Source: WGAL01 sp964570865 (GTDB lineage: Bacteria; Bacteroidota; Ignavibacteria; Ignavibacteriales; Melioribacteraceae). From it: DNA of 64,000 nucleotides. Shown piece by piece: positions 63,661-64,000 of this stretch. The translations under genes were made by a program, and so were the position numbers. The notes below the pieces were generated by a model that did no database searches, was not told the DNA's origin, and saw only the letters and a list, made by a program, of their open reading frames with translations. Each line of letters opens with the position of its first letter. Position 1 is the stretch's first letter. The stretch spans positions 34,601 through 98,600 of the forward strand of contig CAZMZM010000002.1 of NCBI GenBank assembly GCA_964570865.1, in the 5' to 3' direction.

Positions 63661-63689
63661 AAAAAGCCCGAATTTATTTTCGGGCTTTT
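63661..63689. terminator. Bidirectional terminator
   Basis: AAAAGCCCGAA pairs with TTCGGGCTTTT, with T runs on either strand. It lies 5 bp after the saccharopine-dehydrogenase-like gene and about 34 bp beyond the convergent aldo/keto reductase stop. Confidence 0.85.
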
Positions 63690-63722
63690 ATCTTAATGCA
63701 ATTCATAATAATTTATTCTAAA

Positions 63723-63956
63723 CTACGGAATTTCGTATCCATGTGCAGCCGTCCATAACTTAAACCATTCTTCCCTTGATAAATCAAGCTTTAAGCTTTG
63801 CGGATAAGCTTTTACCCTTTCAATATTTCCGCTTCCGATTACTACTGAAAATCCTACCGGATGCTTGAATATCCAAGCTAATGCTATTTGTGCAATATTA
63901 TCAATACTTCGAGAGTTCGCCACGTCCCAAAGTGCTTCCCTTAAACGGGGTTGATT
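63723..63956 (-). CDS. Aldo/keto reductase, C-terminal fragment
   Basis: The frame reads REALWDVANSRSIDNIAQIA, then LAWIFKHPVGFSVVIGSG and LSREEWFKLWTAAHGYEIP: the C-terminal NADP-binding end of an aldo/keto reductase of the YdhF type. Reading upstream, the same frame meets TAA at 63957-63959, although the N-terminal two thirds of the barrel should follow. A different frame stays open there, so a frameshift, insertion or assembly error near 63950 is likely. Only 41 bases remain to the window edge. It may be a pseudogene or a partial gene. Confidence 0.7.
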   Translation of the reverse strand, partial: NQPRLREALWDVANSRSIDNIAQIALAWIFKHPVGFSVVIGSGNIERVKAYPQSLKLDLSREEWFKLWTAAHGYEIP

Positions 63957-64000
63957 TTACGGGCGTAAATGGTACAAATGCGTTTGTATTGATTTATTAT

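Overview
The window is a low-GC, gene-dense chromosomal segment from a Gram-negative bacterium of the Bacteroidota/Chlorobi group, most likely an Ignavibacteria-type organism. Three secreted proteins end in a type IX secretion sorting domain with the QNYPNPFNPTTTI signature that is typical of Ignavibacteria. An ADP-heptose epimerase, a TolC-family channel, Omp85-type barrels and lipoproteins show that an outer membrane is present. This placement rests on recognised protein families, not on a database search.

Layout. Positions 1-2930 hold the end of a DUF1460 amidase-like gene, convergent with a carbamoyltransferase/SxtJ/DUF5989 operon. Positions 2980-7508 are a secreted alpha-amylase family enzyme, a membrane-anchored SGNH hydrolase with TPRs, and an inositol-monophosphatase-type enzyme. 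Positions 7869-8933 are a small thiol-redox operon (DUF6132, DUF1858, TlpA/ResA). A tRNA-Ser(UGA) follows at 9108. Positions 9325-13431 carry two T9SS cargo proteins whose 3' ends are near-copies of each other. Positions 13499-16539 hold a TIGR02757 protein, an outer-membrane protein, a short relic of a MazE/AbrB antitoxin, arsR-arsC, and a divergent unit broken by a 100-N assembly gap. Positions 16639-25465 hold a secreted M14 carboxypeptidase and a five-gene MacAB/TolC-like efflux operon with two different permeases. Positions 25742-32794 hold ilvE, a lipoprotein, cobalamin-dependent metH, hldD and a Nudix hydrolase. Positions 32802-39478 hold an OLD-like ATPase, a YjjG-type nucleotidase, an acyl-CoA synthetase and a class V aminotransferase. 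Positions 39549-50876 hold an M49-like peptidase lipoprotein, a three-gene signalling operon (PAS/GAF kinase, pseudo-receiver-HDOD, receiver-degenerate HD-GYP), a DUF1289/cobO pair and a seven-PAS histidine kinase. Positions 51293-56860 are housekeeping and envelope genes, including miaB. Positions 56997-62197 are rpmH-rnpA-yidC followed by a patatin-Omp85 protein. A saccharopine-dehydrogenase-like gene and a broken or partial aldo/keto reductase end the window.

How the genes work together. Themes are envelope biogenesis (yidC, hldD, Omp85, MscS), secretion and degradation of polymers (GH13, M14, beta-helix and BNR-type cargo), thiol and arsenic redox chemistry, and dense two-component signalling. 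CobO (cobalamin adenosylation) and MetH (cobalamin-dependent methionine synthesis) both point to cobalamin use.

The most interesting non-routine signals are: a receiver in which the phospho-acceptor Asp is replaced by Glu, next to a receiver fused to an HD-GYP-like domain without the HD residues; an OLD-like protein with an eroded TOPRIM; the duplicated sorting-domain cassette; the MazE relic; and an artificial assembly gap that splits one kinase gene (54 bp duplicated on both sides). I found no CRISPR array, prophage or insertion sequence.
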